A stretch of 64,000 nt of DNA from Lachnospiraceae bacterium. Its GTDB lineage: Bacteria; Bacillota; Clostridia; Lachnospirales; Lachnospiraceae. The stretch covers positions 62,001 to 126,000 of the forward strand of contig SVFC01000002.1 of assembly GCA_015057035.1 (NCBI GenBank), in the 5' to 3' direction. Position numbers and translations under genes: made by a program. How positions within the stretch are numbered: the stretch's first letter is position 1; each line of letters opens with the position of its first letter. This document shows, piece by piece, positions 48,130 to 58,095 of this stretch. Below the pieces are notes generated by a model, which had not been told where the DNA came from, ran no database searches, and saw only the letters and a list, made by a program, of their open reading frames with translations.

Positions 48130-49155
48130 ATGGAAAAAAAGAACCTTGATTGGGCAAACTTAGGATTTGGATATATGATGGCGGACTATCGCTATGTGTC
48201 CAATTATAAAGATGGAAAATGGGATGATGGAGAGATTACCACAGATGCGAACATCACCTTAAATGAATGTGCTGGTGTATTCCAGTATGCGCAGACCTGT
48301 TTTGAAGGTTTAAAAGCATATACCACAGAAGATGGACACATTGTATGTTTCCGTCCTGACTTAAACGCGCAGAGAATGGTAGATTCCTGTGAACGTTTGA
48401 AAATGCCAGTATTTCCAGTAGAGAGATTTATTGACGCAGTAGAGAAGGTTGTAAAGGCCAATGAGGCATGGGTGCCACCTTTTGGTTCAGGTGCGACACT
48501 TTACATCCGTCCATATATGATTGCAACGAATCCTGTTATCGGTGTAAAACCAGCAACAGAATATCAGTTTAGAATTTTTGTAACTCCAGTTGGACCATAC
48601 TTCAAGGGTGGTGCTAAGCCACTTACTATCCGTGTGTCAGATTACGACAGAGCAGCACCATGTGGTACCGGTCACATCAAAGCAGGTCTTAACTATGCTA
48701 TGAGTTTGTATCCAATCGTAGATGCACATGAACAGGGATTTGATGAAAATATGTACTTGGATCCAGCTACAAGAACCAAGGTGGAAGAAACTGGTGGTGC
48801 AAACTTTATCTTCATTACAAAAGATGGAAAACTGGTTACTCCAAAATCAGACAGCATCCTACCTTCTATCACAAGACGTTCTCTTATGGTAGTTGCAGAA
48901 AAATACCTTGGAATGGAAGTAGAACACAGAGAGGTATTATTAGAAGAATTAAAAGATTTTGCAGAATGTGGTCTTTGCGGTACTGCAGCAGTTATCTCGC
49001 CAGTTGGCAAGATTAACGACCACGGAACCGAAATCTGCTTCCCAAGTGGAATGGAAGAAATGGGACCAACTACCAAGAAACTCTATGAAACATTAACAGG
49101 CATCCAGATGGGCAAATTAGAAGCTCCAGAAGGCTGGGTAAAAGTAATCGTATAA
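48130..49155 (+). CDS. ilvE: Branched-chain amino acid aminotransferase
   Basis: 'FEGLKAYTTEDGHIVCFRPDLNAQRM', 'YDRAAPCGTGHIKAGLNYA', 'CGTAAVISPVG'. Confidence 0.93.
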   Translation: MEKKNLDWANLGFGYMMADYRYVSNYKDGKWDDGEITTDANITLNECAGVFQYAQTCFEGLKAYTTEDGHIVCFRPDLNAQRMVDSCERLKMPVFPVERFIDAVEKVVKANEAWVPPFGSGATLYIRPYMIATNPVIGVKPATEYQFRIFVTPVGPYFKGGAKPLTIRVSDYDRAAPCGTGHIKAGLNYAMSLYPIVDAHEQGFDENMYLDPATRTKVEETGGANFIFITKDGKLVTPKSDSILPSITRRSLMVVAEKYLGMEVEHREVLLEELKDFAECGLCGTAAVISPVGKINDHGTEICFPSGMEEMGPTTKKLYETLTGIQMGKLEAPEGWVKVIV

Positions 49156-49402
49156 ATAGAATCATCGTGATTTTAGAAACTCTCGCAGAGAATTCTGCGG
49201 GAGTTTTTGCTTTAGAAAAAGAGACACATGACCTAGTGCCAATTTCCTATGCCAAAATGAAAAAAAGTGGGTGCTAACTACAACATATTGTGGTATGATA
49301 AGGTTGTCTAATTATGATACGTTATTGTCGGGGACTAGGGCTTTTTTGTGGGCATATAAAAGCACAAAACGGGGAAACAATAACAGAAAGAGATGGTGGG
49401 GT

Positions 49403-50068
49403 ATGAACTTATTTGATATTATTGGGCCTGTTATGGTAGGGCCATCCAGCTCTCATACTGCGGGAGCAGTGCGAATTGGTAACATCGCTAGAAAGTTACT
49501 GACAGAAGAGGTACAAGAGGCAATTATTTATTTTCATGGTTCGTTCCAGTCAACAGGAAAAGGCCATGGTACAGATAAAGCGCTTTTAGCAGGCTTAATG
49601 GGAATGCCAGTGGATGATTCACGTATCCCATATAGTTTTGACGTAGCGCGAGAAAGAGGACTAATCTATGAGTTTCGTCCAATCGATTTGGGCGATGCAC
49701 ATCCAAACAGTGTAAAACTGGTTCTTACAGGTGTTGGTGGCAAACATCAGGAGGTGGTTGCCTGCTCCGTAGGTGGCGGTCGTATCGAAATTAGAGAGAT
49801 TGACGGCTTATCCGTAAGCTTTAGTGGAGATTATCCAACGCTGATTATCCGTAATCAGGATATTCCTGGTCAGGTTCAGCAGGTAACCACATTCCTTGCA
49901 GAAGAGAATATTAATATTGGTACGATGCAGTTATACCGTTCTGCAAGAGGGGCAGATGCGGTTATGGTCATTGAGTGTGACAAGGAGATTCCATTGGACA
50001 TTATTCCAGCGCTGGAAGGATTCAAAGGAATTGTTAAAGCTACGTATCTCAGTTTGAAGGAAGACTAG
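49403..50068 (+). CDS. sdaAB: L-serine dehydratase beta subunit
   Basis: 'DIIGPVMVGPSSSHTAGAVRIG', 'HGTDKALLAGLMG', C-terminal ACT domain. Confidence 0.92.
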   Translation: MNLFDIIGPVMVGPSSSHTAGAVRIGNIARKLLTEEVQEAIIYFHGSFQSTGKGHGTDKALLAGLMGMPVDDSRIPYSFDVARERGLIYEFRPIDLGDAHPNSVKLVLTGVGGKHQEVVACSVGGGRIEIREIDGLSVSFSGDYPTLIIRNQDIPGQVQQVTTFLAEENINIGTMQLYRSARGADAVMVIECDKEIPLDIIPALEGFKGIVKATYLSLKED

Positions 50069-50078
50069 GGGGCATATT

Positions 50079-50948
50079 ATGTATAAATCATTAGAAGAGA
50101 TTATTACTGCGGAAAAAGAACAGAATCTTCCATTCTGGAAATTAGTTATGAAGGAAGACTGTGTGGAATTGGATATTTCTGAAGAAGAAGCATTTGATAG
50201 AATGAAACATATGTATTTGGTTATGAAAGAATCAGATGCTGCATACGAAGACAACCTGATGTCACGAAGCGGACTGGTTGGAACAGATGGCAAGAAGGTT
50301 CATGATGCTCGTCTGGCTGGAAAACTGGTTTGTGGTGATTTTATCGGACGTGTCATTGAGCGCGCGATTAAAATGGGGGAATCCAATGCTTGTATGAAGC
50401 GAATTGTTGCGGCTCCTACAGCAGGTTCCTGCGGTGTTATGCCAGCAGTGTTTATCAGCATACAGGAAGAAAAAGGATATACCGATGACCAGATGACAGA
50501 GGCGATGTTCGTTGCTGCTGGAATTGGTGGTGTGATTGCACATCGCGCATTTTTGGCAGGTGCAGCAGGCGGATGTCAGGCAGAGATTGGTTCGGCATCT
50601 TCTATGGCAGCAGGCGCGATCGCATATTTAAATGGCGCTGATGCGGAAGGTATCGCCCATGCGGCAGCAATTGCAATGAAGAATCTGTTAGGACTTGCCT
50701 GCGACCCAGTAGCAGGTCTGGTAGAAGTACCATGTGTTAAGCGTAACGTGGTAGGGGCAGTGAATGCTATGACTTCCTGCGATATGGTTTTGGCGGGAAT
50801 GATTAGTAAGATTCCACCAGATGAAGTGTTTGATGCCATGAGAGCAGTCGGCAGAAATATGCCAGAGAATGTGCGTGAAACAGGTACCGGTGGTTTGGCA
50901 GCAACACCAACTGGCGTAGCCATGAGAGAGAAGATTACCTCTCTATAA
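50079..50948 (+). CDS. sdaAA: L-serine dehydratase alpha subunit
   Basis: 'APTAGSCGVMPAVF', 'GCQAEIGSASSMAAGA', 'GLACDPVAGLVEVPCVKRN'. Confidence 0.94.
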   Translation: MYKSLEEIITAEKEQNLPFWKLVMKEDCVELDISEEEAFDRMKHMYLVMKESDAAYEDNLMSRSGLVGTDGKKVHDARLAGKLVCGDFIGRVIERAIKMGESNACMKRIVAAPTAGSCGVMPAVFISIQEEKGYTDDQMTEAMFVAAGIGGVIAHRAFLAGAAGGCQAEIGSASSMAAGAIAYLNGADAEGIAHAAAIAMKNLLGLACDPVAGLVEVPCVKRNVVGAVNAMTSCDMVLAGMISKIPPDEVFDAMRAVGRNMPENVRETGTGGLAATPTGVAMREKITSL

Positions 50949-51029
50949 TTGTTTTGTCGACAAAAAGACACAAAATACGCAAAATAATTGTGGGTAAAAT
51001 AAGCCCGCTGGAATTGAAAGGACGAACTC

Positions 51030-52511
51030 TTGGATAAAATTTTAAGAGAACTACAGGACAATCAAAATGTCAGAGCAAACTTAAGTGATTTGCGTAAATT
51101 GATAAAAGAGGAAAATGAGAAAAAGCAGTTGCTTGTTGTGGTACAGAAACAGGAGCCACTGTTCTTCAGCTTCCTTCATTCAGATGATGCAAAAACCAGA
51201 AAAAATGCAGCTTTGTTATTGGGAGATTTAGCATATCAGAATGCAACTTCCGAACTTTATGATGCTTATGTGCAGGAAACAACACTGTTTGTTCGCGCAT
51301 CTTATCTTGAAGCATTAGCCCAGCTGGATGTGGCAGATAAGATAGAAGCATTGAAGGATAGTTTAGCACATCTGTTAAGCAGTGAAGTGACGCCAGAAAA
51401 TCGCAAGCATACGGACGAAGAGATTCGTGCGCTTAGAGAAATTATCATTCAGTATGAGGGAATTACCCGTCATACTGCTGATATCAAAGGGAAAAAGGTA
51501 AGTGTCATTCTTATGACCAATCGTAGTCAGAGAGAAACCGTACGTAGAAGCATTACCTGTGGAACCGCCACGGTGCATCCACTGGGGGTTCTGGTTGAGA
51601 CAGAACATTTATCAGAGCTTATGAAGCTTCGTACGTACAGGGAGATGATATTCCCATTACAAAAGGAAGGATTTTTCCCTGCGGATCCAGTGACCTGTGC
51701 GCAGGAGATCTGGAACTCCAACATTCTGGGAATTTTGAATGGGCTTCATAAAGAACAGGGAAGTTATTATTTTAGAATCGAATGTAAGAGTGCTTTTGAA
51801 TTGGAAGAACGTAGTGCTTTTACCAAGAAACTGGCTGCAGAGTTAGAGCGTCTGTCTCAAGGAGAACTGATTAACTCCACCAGCGATTATGAAGTGGAAC
51901 TTCGCATGATTGCAAACAAAGACGGAGAGTTTTTCGTAGGAGTTGCGTTGTCGACCATTAAGAGTAACCGTTTTGCATATCGTAAGAATGCCATTGCGGC
52001 ATCCATTCATCCTTCTACGGCGGCTCTCATTATGGAGATTGCTGCACCTTATCTGAAAGAAGACGCTCAGATTATGGACCCTTTCTGTGGGGTTGGTACA
52101 ATGCTAATCGAGCGAGATGAGCGTGTTCCGGCCAGAGAGATGTATGGAACGGATATCTTTGGAGATGCAATTCTTTTTGCCAGAGAGAATACGGATTTGG
52201 CGAAGAAGAAAATCAACTATATTCATCGTGACTTTTTTGATTTCAAACACGACTATTTGTTTGATGAAATCGTGACAAATATGCCACTTCGAGGCAAGAA
52301 ATCAAAGCAGGAGATGGATGATTTTTATAGGGACTTTTTTGAAAAGTCCAAGGAAATTCTTGCAAAAGAAGCAATTCTTGTAATGTATACTAACGAAATT
52401 GGATTTGTAAAAAAACAACTGCGTTTGCATAAGGAATATTCGCTTTTACAGGAAACCTGCCTGCAGGCAAAGAATGATTTTTATTTATTAATTTTAAGTT
52501 ACAAGGGGTAA
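51030..52511 (+). CDS. Putative RNA methyltransferase (THUMP/TRM11-like)
   Basis: 'SIHPSTAALIMEIAAPYLKEDAQIMDPFCGVGTMLIE', 'DEIVTNMPLRGKK' (NPPF-like); TTG start. Confidence 0.75.
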   Translation: MDKILRELQDNQNVRANLSDLRKLIKEENEKKQLLVVVQKQEPLFFSFLHSDDAKTRKNAALLLGDLAYQNATSELYDAYVQETTLFVRASYLEALAQLDVADKIEALKDSLAHLLSSEVTPENRKHTDEEIRALREIIIQYEGITRHTADIKGKKVSVILMTNRSQRETVRRSITCGTATVHPLGVLVETEHLSELMKLRTYREMIFPLQKEGFFPADPVTCAQEIWNSNILGILNGLHKEQGSYYFRIECKSAFELEERSAFTKKLAAELERLSQGELINSTSDYEVELRMIANKDGEFFVGVALSTIKSNRFAYRKNAIAASIHPSTAALIMEIAAPYLKEDAQIMDPFCGVGTMLIERDERVPAREMYGTDIFGDAILFARENTDLAKKKINYIHRDFFDFKHDYLFDEIVTNMPLRGKKSKQEMDDFYRDFFEKSKEILAKEAILVMYTNEIGFVKKQLRLHKEYSLLQETCLQAKNDFYLLILSYKG

Positions 52512-52514
52512 GAA

Positions 52515-55133
52515 ATGAACAAAAGTCTGATCGATACAGATTTACTACAGCGTTTACAGAATCATTTCTGTAATGCAAATGATATTTATTTGGCGTGCCT
52601 GGATAGAGAACGCAATTTGCTGACAGAGATTGGGGATTGCGAAGAGGCACAGCAATTTTTTATAGATCGATTTCCACAGAATGCTTGCAACAGTTTGTTA
52701 AGAAGTGTGGAAGTCAGCCAGGTGGAGGCAATTGTGGAGGAACCATTGCCTGTACCTTATATGAAGTTATGTAGTGTAATCACCAGAGTGGAAGGTGTCA
52801 TTACACTGGTCTGGGTTGTGGCTGCGGTGATTGATGAATATGTGAAACCGGAAGACGAAATCCCAGAGTACATACATAGAACCAGCGAGGAACGTTTTTA
52901 CAGAACGATTGCCTTCCTGGAGGAAGTGTCAAAACAGCTTCTCACAGTTAAGGAACATGAGATTCTGGCAGAGGAAGCTATGGAGCAGTCCAAGGCTTCA
53001 GAAGAAAAATACAAATTACAGATGTATCGTAGTGAGGCAATGACTTCAGTGGTACGTCTCCTGGGTTCAGAAGATGCATTTGCCAAGCTTGCAGATGAAA
53101 TCATTCAGGAAGTTTGTAAGGTGTTGGAAATCGAAGGTGGATGTCTGATTCGTGAAAATGCAGACAGAAAGCATATTGATGTGCTTTGTGAATACTCTGC
53201 AAATCGCAACTGGAATCTGGGCAATCGTTTGGATGGACAGCCAAAGCAGATGGTTCCATTCTATGATGGAAAACCATATATGATATCTTCTGACTCTATG
53301 ATGCCAGAAGAATTGGAGCATTTTTTCACACAGTATCATGTGTTGGCGGGTGTGTTCCAGCCAATCGAGATTAATGGACATTATAATATGTATCTCTGTC
53401 TGTATGAATTTGAAAAAGAGCGTACATGGACAGTAGATGACATTAAGTTTATCAGTGATATCAAACGTGTAATTCAGAGCATTTTGTCAAAGCGAATTAC
53501 CAAGAATTCACTGGCAGGTTCCTTTGCTTCCTTAGAAGCAATTTTGGAAAACGTAGGTTGTAGCATTTATGTAGTAGATTACGATAGAAAAAGTGTTCTC
53601 TACATGAACCAGAAATTTAAAAACATGTTCGTAGCGTCTGATGCAGAGGAACGTTTGAATGAATTGTTCTTCCGTAATCCACGCCCAGAGCGTGAGTTTG
53701 GACCAAGAGAATACTATGTTACAGAAAGCGGAAGATGGCTGGATGCTAACCAGACGCAGATTACCTGGGTGGATGGCAGAAAAGTATGTCTTGGTACTAT
53801 TTACGATATTACAGACAAGAAGTTATATCAGAAGAAAATCGAGAGTCAGATTAGTAACGACCCATTAACGGGAATTTACAACCGTATGCGTTGTGAAAAA
53901 GATCTCGAAAAATATATCCGTGATGCAGAAGCAACAGGCAAAGAAGGGGCATTTTTATGTATTGACCTGGATGACTTTAAGAACATCAACGATGGTCTGG
54001 GTCATCAGTACGGCGACGTGCTACTGAAGGCCATTGCTCATAATATTTCCCGTGTAACAGATATTCAGGAAAATTGTTATCGTATTGGTGGAGATGAATT
54101 TGGTGTTATTGTGCAAGGCGATTCTTACAAGGAATTAGAGCGCATCTGTGAAGATCTACGCGCCATTTTTGACAGACCTTGGTTCTTAAAGGACGAGGAC
54201 TACTACTGTACCATGAGCATGGGCGTGGTATGTTTCCCAACAGACGCGAATACCGTGGATGACTTGATTCGTAAAGCAGATATGGCGCTTCATACTGCCA
54301 AGAAGAAAGGGAAAAACCGCGTTGTATATTACAACGAAAAAGTTGAAGATACCTCTTTCTATCGTCTCGATTTAGAGAAGAATATGCGTCGTGCTACAAT
54401 GAATGCCTGCAACGAATTCGAGGTATATTATCAGCCAATCATTGACCAGGATAAACCTGGCAATCCATGTTGCGGAGCAGAAGCATTGGTTCGTTGGAAT
54501 TCCAGTGAGCTTGGATTTATTCCACCAAATGATTTTATTCCATTGGCAGAATATCTGGGATTAATCAATCCTATCGGTGAGCATGTTCTGTATCAGGCAG
54601 TAAAACGTTGCAAGTACTGGAACGACTGTGGTCATCCTGATTATAAGGTTAACGTAAACCTATCTGTAATTCAGTTGCTACAGAATGACTTTGTGAAAAA
54701 AGTAAAACGTGTTTTGGATAAAACGAACATTAATCCTAAGAACGTTACCTTGGAAGTGACGGAAAGCCTTGCAATCAATGATATGGACCGTATGAAGAAA
54801 ATCCTTGACCAGATAAAATCCCTTGGGGTTAAAGTTGCTCTGGATGACTTCGGTACAGGTTATTCTTCACTCAATCATATCCGCAAGATGCCAATCGACG
54901 TAATTAAGATTGATCGCTGCTTTGTAGAAAATCTCGCAGAAGACGATTTCTCCGGCGCTTTTGTTAAGATGGTTTCTGAACTTGCCAAGACCATCGGTGT
55001 TACTGTTTGTGTGGAAGGCGTAGAGCAGAAGAAACAGTTAGAAGCTCTGAAAGATATGAATGTCAAACTCATTCAAGGATATTATTATGGTAAGCCAATG
55101 CCTGTACAGGAATTTGAGAAGATGTATCTATAG
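52515..55133 (+). CDS. GAF/PAS-GGDEF-EAL protein
   Basis: 'YRIGGDEFGVI', 'GAEALVRWN', 'LEVTESLAI', 'LDDFGTGYSSL'. Confidence 0.92.
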   Translation: MNKSLIDTDLLQRLQNHFCNANDIYLACLDRERNLLTEIGDCEEAQQFFIDRFPQNACNSLLRSVEVSQVEAIVEEPLPVPYMKLCSVITRVEGVITLVWVVAAVIDEYVKPEDEIPEYIHRTSEERFYRTIAFLEEVSKQLLTVKEHEILAEEAMEQSKASEEKYKLQMYRSEAMTSVVRLLGSEDAFAKLADEIIQEVCKVLEIEGGCLIRENADRKHIDVLCEYSANRNWNLGNRLDGQPKQMVPFYDGKPYMISSDSMMPEELEHFFTQYHVLAGVFQPIEINGHYNMYLCLYEFEKERTWTVDDIKFISDIKRVIQSILSKRITKNSLAGSFASLEAILENVGCSIYVVDYDRKSVLYMNQKFKNMFVASDAEERLNELFFRNPRPEREFGPREYYVTESGRWLDANQTQITWVDGRKVCLGTIYDITDKKLYQKKIESQISNDPLTGIYNRMRCEKDLEKYIRDAEATGKEGAFLCIDLDDFKNINDGLGHQYGDVLLKAIAHNISRVTDIQENCYRIGGDEFGVIVQGDSYKELERICEDLRAIFDRPWFLKDEDYYCTMSMGVVCFPTDANTVDDLIRKADMALHTAKKKGKNRVVYYNEKVEDTSFYRLDLEKNMRRATMNACNEFEVYYQPIIDQDKPGNPCCGAEALVRWNSSELGFIPPNDFIPLAEYLGLINPIGEHVLYQAVKRCKYWNDCGHPDYKVNVNLSVIQLLQNDFVKKVKRVLDKTNINPKNVTLEVTESLAINDMDRMKKILDQIKSLGVKVALDDFGTGYSSLNHIRKMPIDVIKIDRCFVENLAEDDFSGAFVKMVSELAKTIGVTVCVEGVEQKKQLEALKDMNVKLIQGYYYGKPMPVQEFEKMYL

Positions 55134-55235
55134 GCCTTGGAAAAAATATTAAAATTAATAAAAATATCTATTGACAATCAATTTATCATTTGATATTATA
55201 ATCAAGTCGTCGCGAGAGATTCTCGTGACGCATAT

Positions 55236-55320
55236 GCGGAAGTGTCGGAACTGGCAGACGAGCAAGACTAAGGATCTTGTGCATATTGCTTGCGTGTGGG
55301 TTCAAGTCCCATCTTCCGCA
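55236..55320 (+). tRNA. tRNA-Leu (anticodon AAG)
   Basis: GCGGAAG/CTTCCGC acceptor, anticodon arm CAAGA-CTAAGGA-TCTTG, T arm GTGGGTTCAAGTCCCAT; no encoded CCA. Confidence 0.93.
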
Positions 55321-55369
55321 TTGAAAAAGAAGAGACCTAGGCTTATGCCTAGGTCTTTTTCTTTTTCAG

Positions 55370-55600
55370 TACCGAAGCGACCCTTGCCCCCAGGGGTCAA
55401 GGTCTTCGCTTCGCTCTTCGTTCCACTTCGGTCGGTGCAAAACCGAGGTCCCCCGGACCTCGTGCACCGGTCGGCGCTAAACAGACGTCCACAGGACGTC
55501 TAGCGCCCCATCTTCCGCTGAAAATGTTGCGTCGGTCGGTTCGGTGGGAAAAAGGTCCACCGGACCTTTTTTCTATTTCCACCTCACCCCATCTTCCGCT
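55370..55600 (+). repeat. Structured hairpin array downstream of tRNA-Leu(AAG)
   Basis: CGAAGCG..CGCTTCG; GGTGCA-AAAC-CGAGGTCC-CCC-GGACCTCG-TGCACC; GGCGCT-AAAC-AGACGTCC-ACA-GGACGTCT-AGCGCC; GGTGGGAAAAAGGTCC-ACC-GGACCTTTTTT..CCACC. Confidence 0.85.
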
Positions 55601-55921
55601 GGGAAAGAAATCTATAACATCAATAAGCGTAGTTTCAAATATGGTTTCACTACCGCCACCAAAATAGAAAACACTGAAAAAGTGAGCAACTACATCACAA
55701 AGTACATAACCAAAGAACTAATTACCATGTCAAAAGGCCAGCACCGATATTTGTACAGCAAGAGCCTAGCCAAGCCACAGAGTGAAAAGCTATTTGAAGA
55801 AGATTTGAAATTTATGGAGTTGCTTCTTTCCAAGCATAAAGACCTTGTGAAGATTAAAAAGGTAAAAGATGAAGAGCGTGGAATTGAAACGACTTACATC
55901 ACAATCAAGAAAACAGAATAA
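55596..55921 (+). pseudogene. C-terminal remnant of a replication-initiation (Rep) protein
   Basis: 'IYNINKRSFKYGFTTATKIENTEKVSNYITKYITKELITMSKGQHRYLYSKSLAKPQSE' resembles C-terminal half of phage/plasmid Rep; starts at a tRNA 3'-end fragment. Confidence 0.6.
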
Positions 55922-56012
55922 AATTTGATTGTTCATGTGTTAAAGCGTGATATAATTATAAACAGAGATATATTAAAATCGTTTAGGGAAAGATAGATAG
56001 TGGGGGCAAAGT

Positions 56013-56390
56013 ATGGATTTGATAGAAACATATTTAAACAATTTACAAACAATAAATAGTATGACATTGGATGATTTTGGTGATAGGCGTAAAGTGAAAA
56101 GGAACAATAAATTAGCAGATGCAAATCGCCAAATTGCAAAAGATATTGAAAATACATATCCCGAATATAAAGAAGATTTTGCAAAACTACTTTTACATGA
56201 TGATTGGAAAATACGTTGTCAAGTTGCACATCATATGTTAGAAGTGATGAATTATCCTAATAAATATCGAAAGATGGCCTTACGTGAAATTAAAGATGTT
56301 ATTAATAAAGACATTTTAGTTGAAAGTTTAGGTAATAAAATGTGGCTACAAGACTGGTATAAACAGCATCCATTAGATAGGTTTCTTTAA
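56013..56390 (+). CDS. Small hypothetical protein, possible immunity protein
   Basis: 125 aa helical, 'DDWKIRCQVAHHMLEVMNYPNKYRKMALREIKDV'; next to barstar-like gene. Confidence 0.5.
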   Translation: MDLIETYLNNLQTINSMTLDDFGDRRKVKRNNKLADANRQIAKDIENTYPEYKEDFAKLLLHDDWKIRCQVAHHMLEVMNYPNKYRKMALREIKDVINKDILVESLGNKMWLQDWYKQHPLDRFL

Positions 56391-56410
56391 GATAGTCCAA
56401 TTTTGCAGAG

Positions 56411-56716
56411 GTGAAAATGAAAGAATTTATTTTAGATGGTAATAATTTCCATGATTTAGAAGGTTTTTATGCAGAGATAGATAAGTTATTGACTAAAGAT
56501 TTATCTTGGAAAACGGGACATAATCTAGATGCCTTTAATGATTTATTAAGAGGTGGATTTGGAGTACATGAGTATGAAGAACCAATTATTATTAAATGGA
56601 CTAATTATGAGAAAAGTAAGAAGAATTTAGGGAATGAAACAGTTTTAACACTATTGGAAATATTTTTAGATTGTGATAATTCGGGACATTCATGCAAATT
56701 AGAGTTATTTAACTGA
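56411..56716 (+). CDS. Barstar-family (ribonuclease inhibitor-like) protein
   Basis: 'FYAEIDKLLTKDLSWKTGHNLDAFNDLLRGGFG' barstar signature; actual start near 56417. Confidence 0.78.
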   Translation: MKMKEFILDGNNFHDLEGFYAEIDKLLTKDLSWKTGHNLDAFNDLLRGGFGVHEYEEPIIIKWTNYEKSKKNLGNETVLTLLEIFLDCDNSGHSCKLELFN

Positions 56717-56946
56717 TTTTTGAATATGGGGTTTTGCGGAAGTTTGTTACACTTTTGTTACACTTGAAGATGATGTGCTGAAAAGCCCTTTCTATCGTGT
56801 TTTTTTGAGGTACAAATTCATTCAAGTCCCATCTTCCGCGTTTATCGATGAGTGTTTGGGTAGAAAAAATGGGGATTTCATTTGATGGAGGATGGGGGTA
56901 TAATATTTCCAAGGGGATTATGTGTAAAGCTAGGAAGGAGAAGAAT

Positions 56947-57615
56947 ATGAAAAAGAGAATTTTGAGTTTTTTATTGGTGGCAGCACTAGGTGTTTCACTA
57001 TGTGCATGCATGGGCCCTGCTGACAATGCTGGAGGTGATTCAGCGAATAACGGTAGTGGCTCTGGTGGGGAAAGCAATCCTTTGTTGTTTGAAGTTCCAG
57101 AGGGTGGATATGATGGAGAGATGATAACCATAAAGTTCGATCATACATTTTCCAGCAGATACTGGGATGTGCTAGATGCATGTATTGTGGAATTTAACAA
57201 AATGTATCCAATGATTAATGTACAACATCAGATAGTAGGAACCTGTGAAGATATATATACTTGGACTACAATGTCGAATGAGAAAAACAGGGCGAATATC
57301 GTGTGTTGTAGTCCGGAACAGATGGAAGGATATATTGAAAAGGAAATGGTTATTGCGTTAGATAAGCTTATGAAGGACACTGATAGTGGATTTTCACAGG
57401 CGGAGTTAGATGATTGTGCAAGTGCATTTTCTGCTCAGGGACGAGAATATGGTGATGGACATGGATATGTGTATTCGTTGCCAATCAGCAAGGTTAACAC
57501 AGAGAGGCCAGATTTTTGTATTATGAAAAAAGAAAATCCACAAGAGATGATGGCATCTTGGTTGTTTGTAAAATTTTTATTGACCAACAAAGAGTTTCAG
57601 GCTGCTTTTTCTTAA
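56947..57615 (+). pseudogene. Extracellular solute-binding lipoprotein with internal deletion
   Basis: Signal + lipobox 'LGVSLCAC'; 'FDHTFSSRYWDVLDACIVEFNKMYPMINVQHQIVGT'; jumps from 'YVYSLPISK' to a C-terminal-like 'DFCIMKKENPQEMMASWLFVKFLLTNKEFQAAFS'. Confidence 0.6.
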
Positions 57616-57798
57616 AAGTCTGGGAAATGTCTGCGATTAAGTCAATTGTAATCAACGACCTGAACGTGGAAGAAAAGTAGACATGCAGATAATGAGCGCG
57701 GATGATAAGTCCACGCTTTTTTTCTGTGATAAAAGCGTCAAATTGTGTTTTGTATTCCAAGATTTAAGGTCTCCGCTTAGCGCCCCATCTTGAAAAAA

Positions 57799-57951
57799 TA
57801 TATATACGAAAAAATTGTCTCGCAATACCCAAAAACATCTCATTTTTAGGTCATTTTTTGCTATTTAATATATATAGAGAAAAATTCATTCAAAATACCC
57901 TTAAAATCGGAGAAAACGTGGGTATTTTGCAGCAAAAAATTTCTATATATA
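57799..57951. repeat. Three copies of a 32-bp motif (two direct, one inverted)
   Basis: 57799-57830 TATATATACGAAAAAATTGTCTCGCAATACCC; 57869-57900 TATATATAGAGAAAAATTCATTCAAAATACCC; 57920-57951 reverse complement TATATATAGAAATTTTTTGCTGCAAAATACCC. Confidence 0.75.
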
Positions 57952-58095
57952 TTTTTGAGCGGTTTTGTATTACTTTCAGGCTAAAAAATGACGATTTAAT
58001 TTGGCTATCAAGTTTGTAGTAAACTGAAGAATTGAAAAGCCAAGGATAAAGTGCTATGATGGTTCAAAAGGAGTATTTGGAAAGGGAAAAGTCTA

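Noticed and set aside
49271-49402. N-terminal extension of the sdaAB ORF in the supplied track
   Set aside because: SdaAB homology begins at ATG 49403 (MNLFDIIGPVMVGPSSSH); the upstream part looks untranslated.
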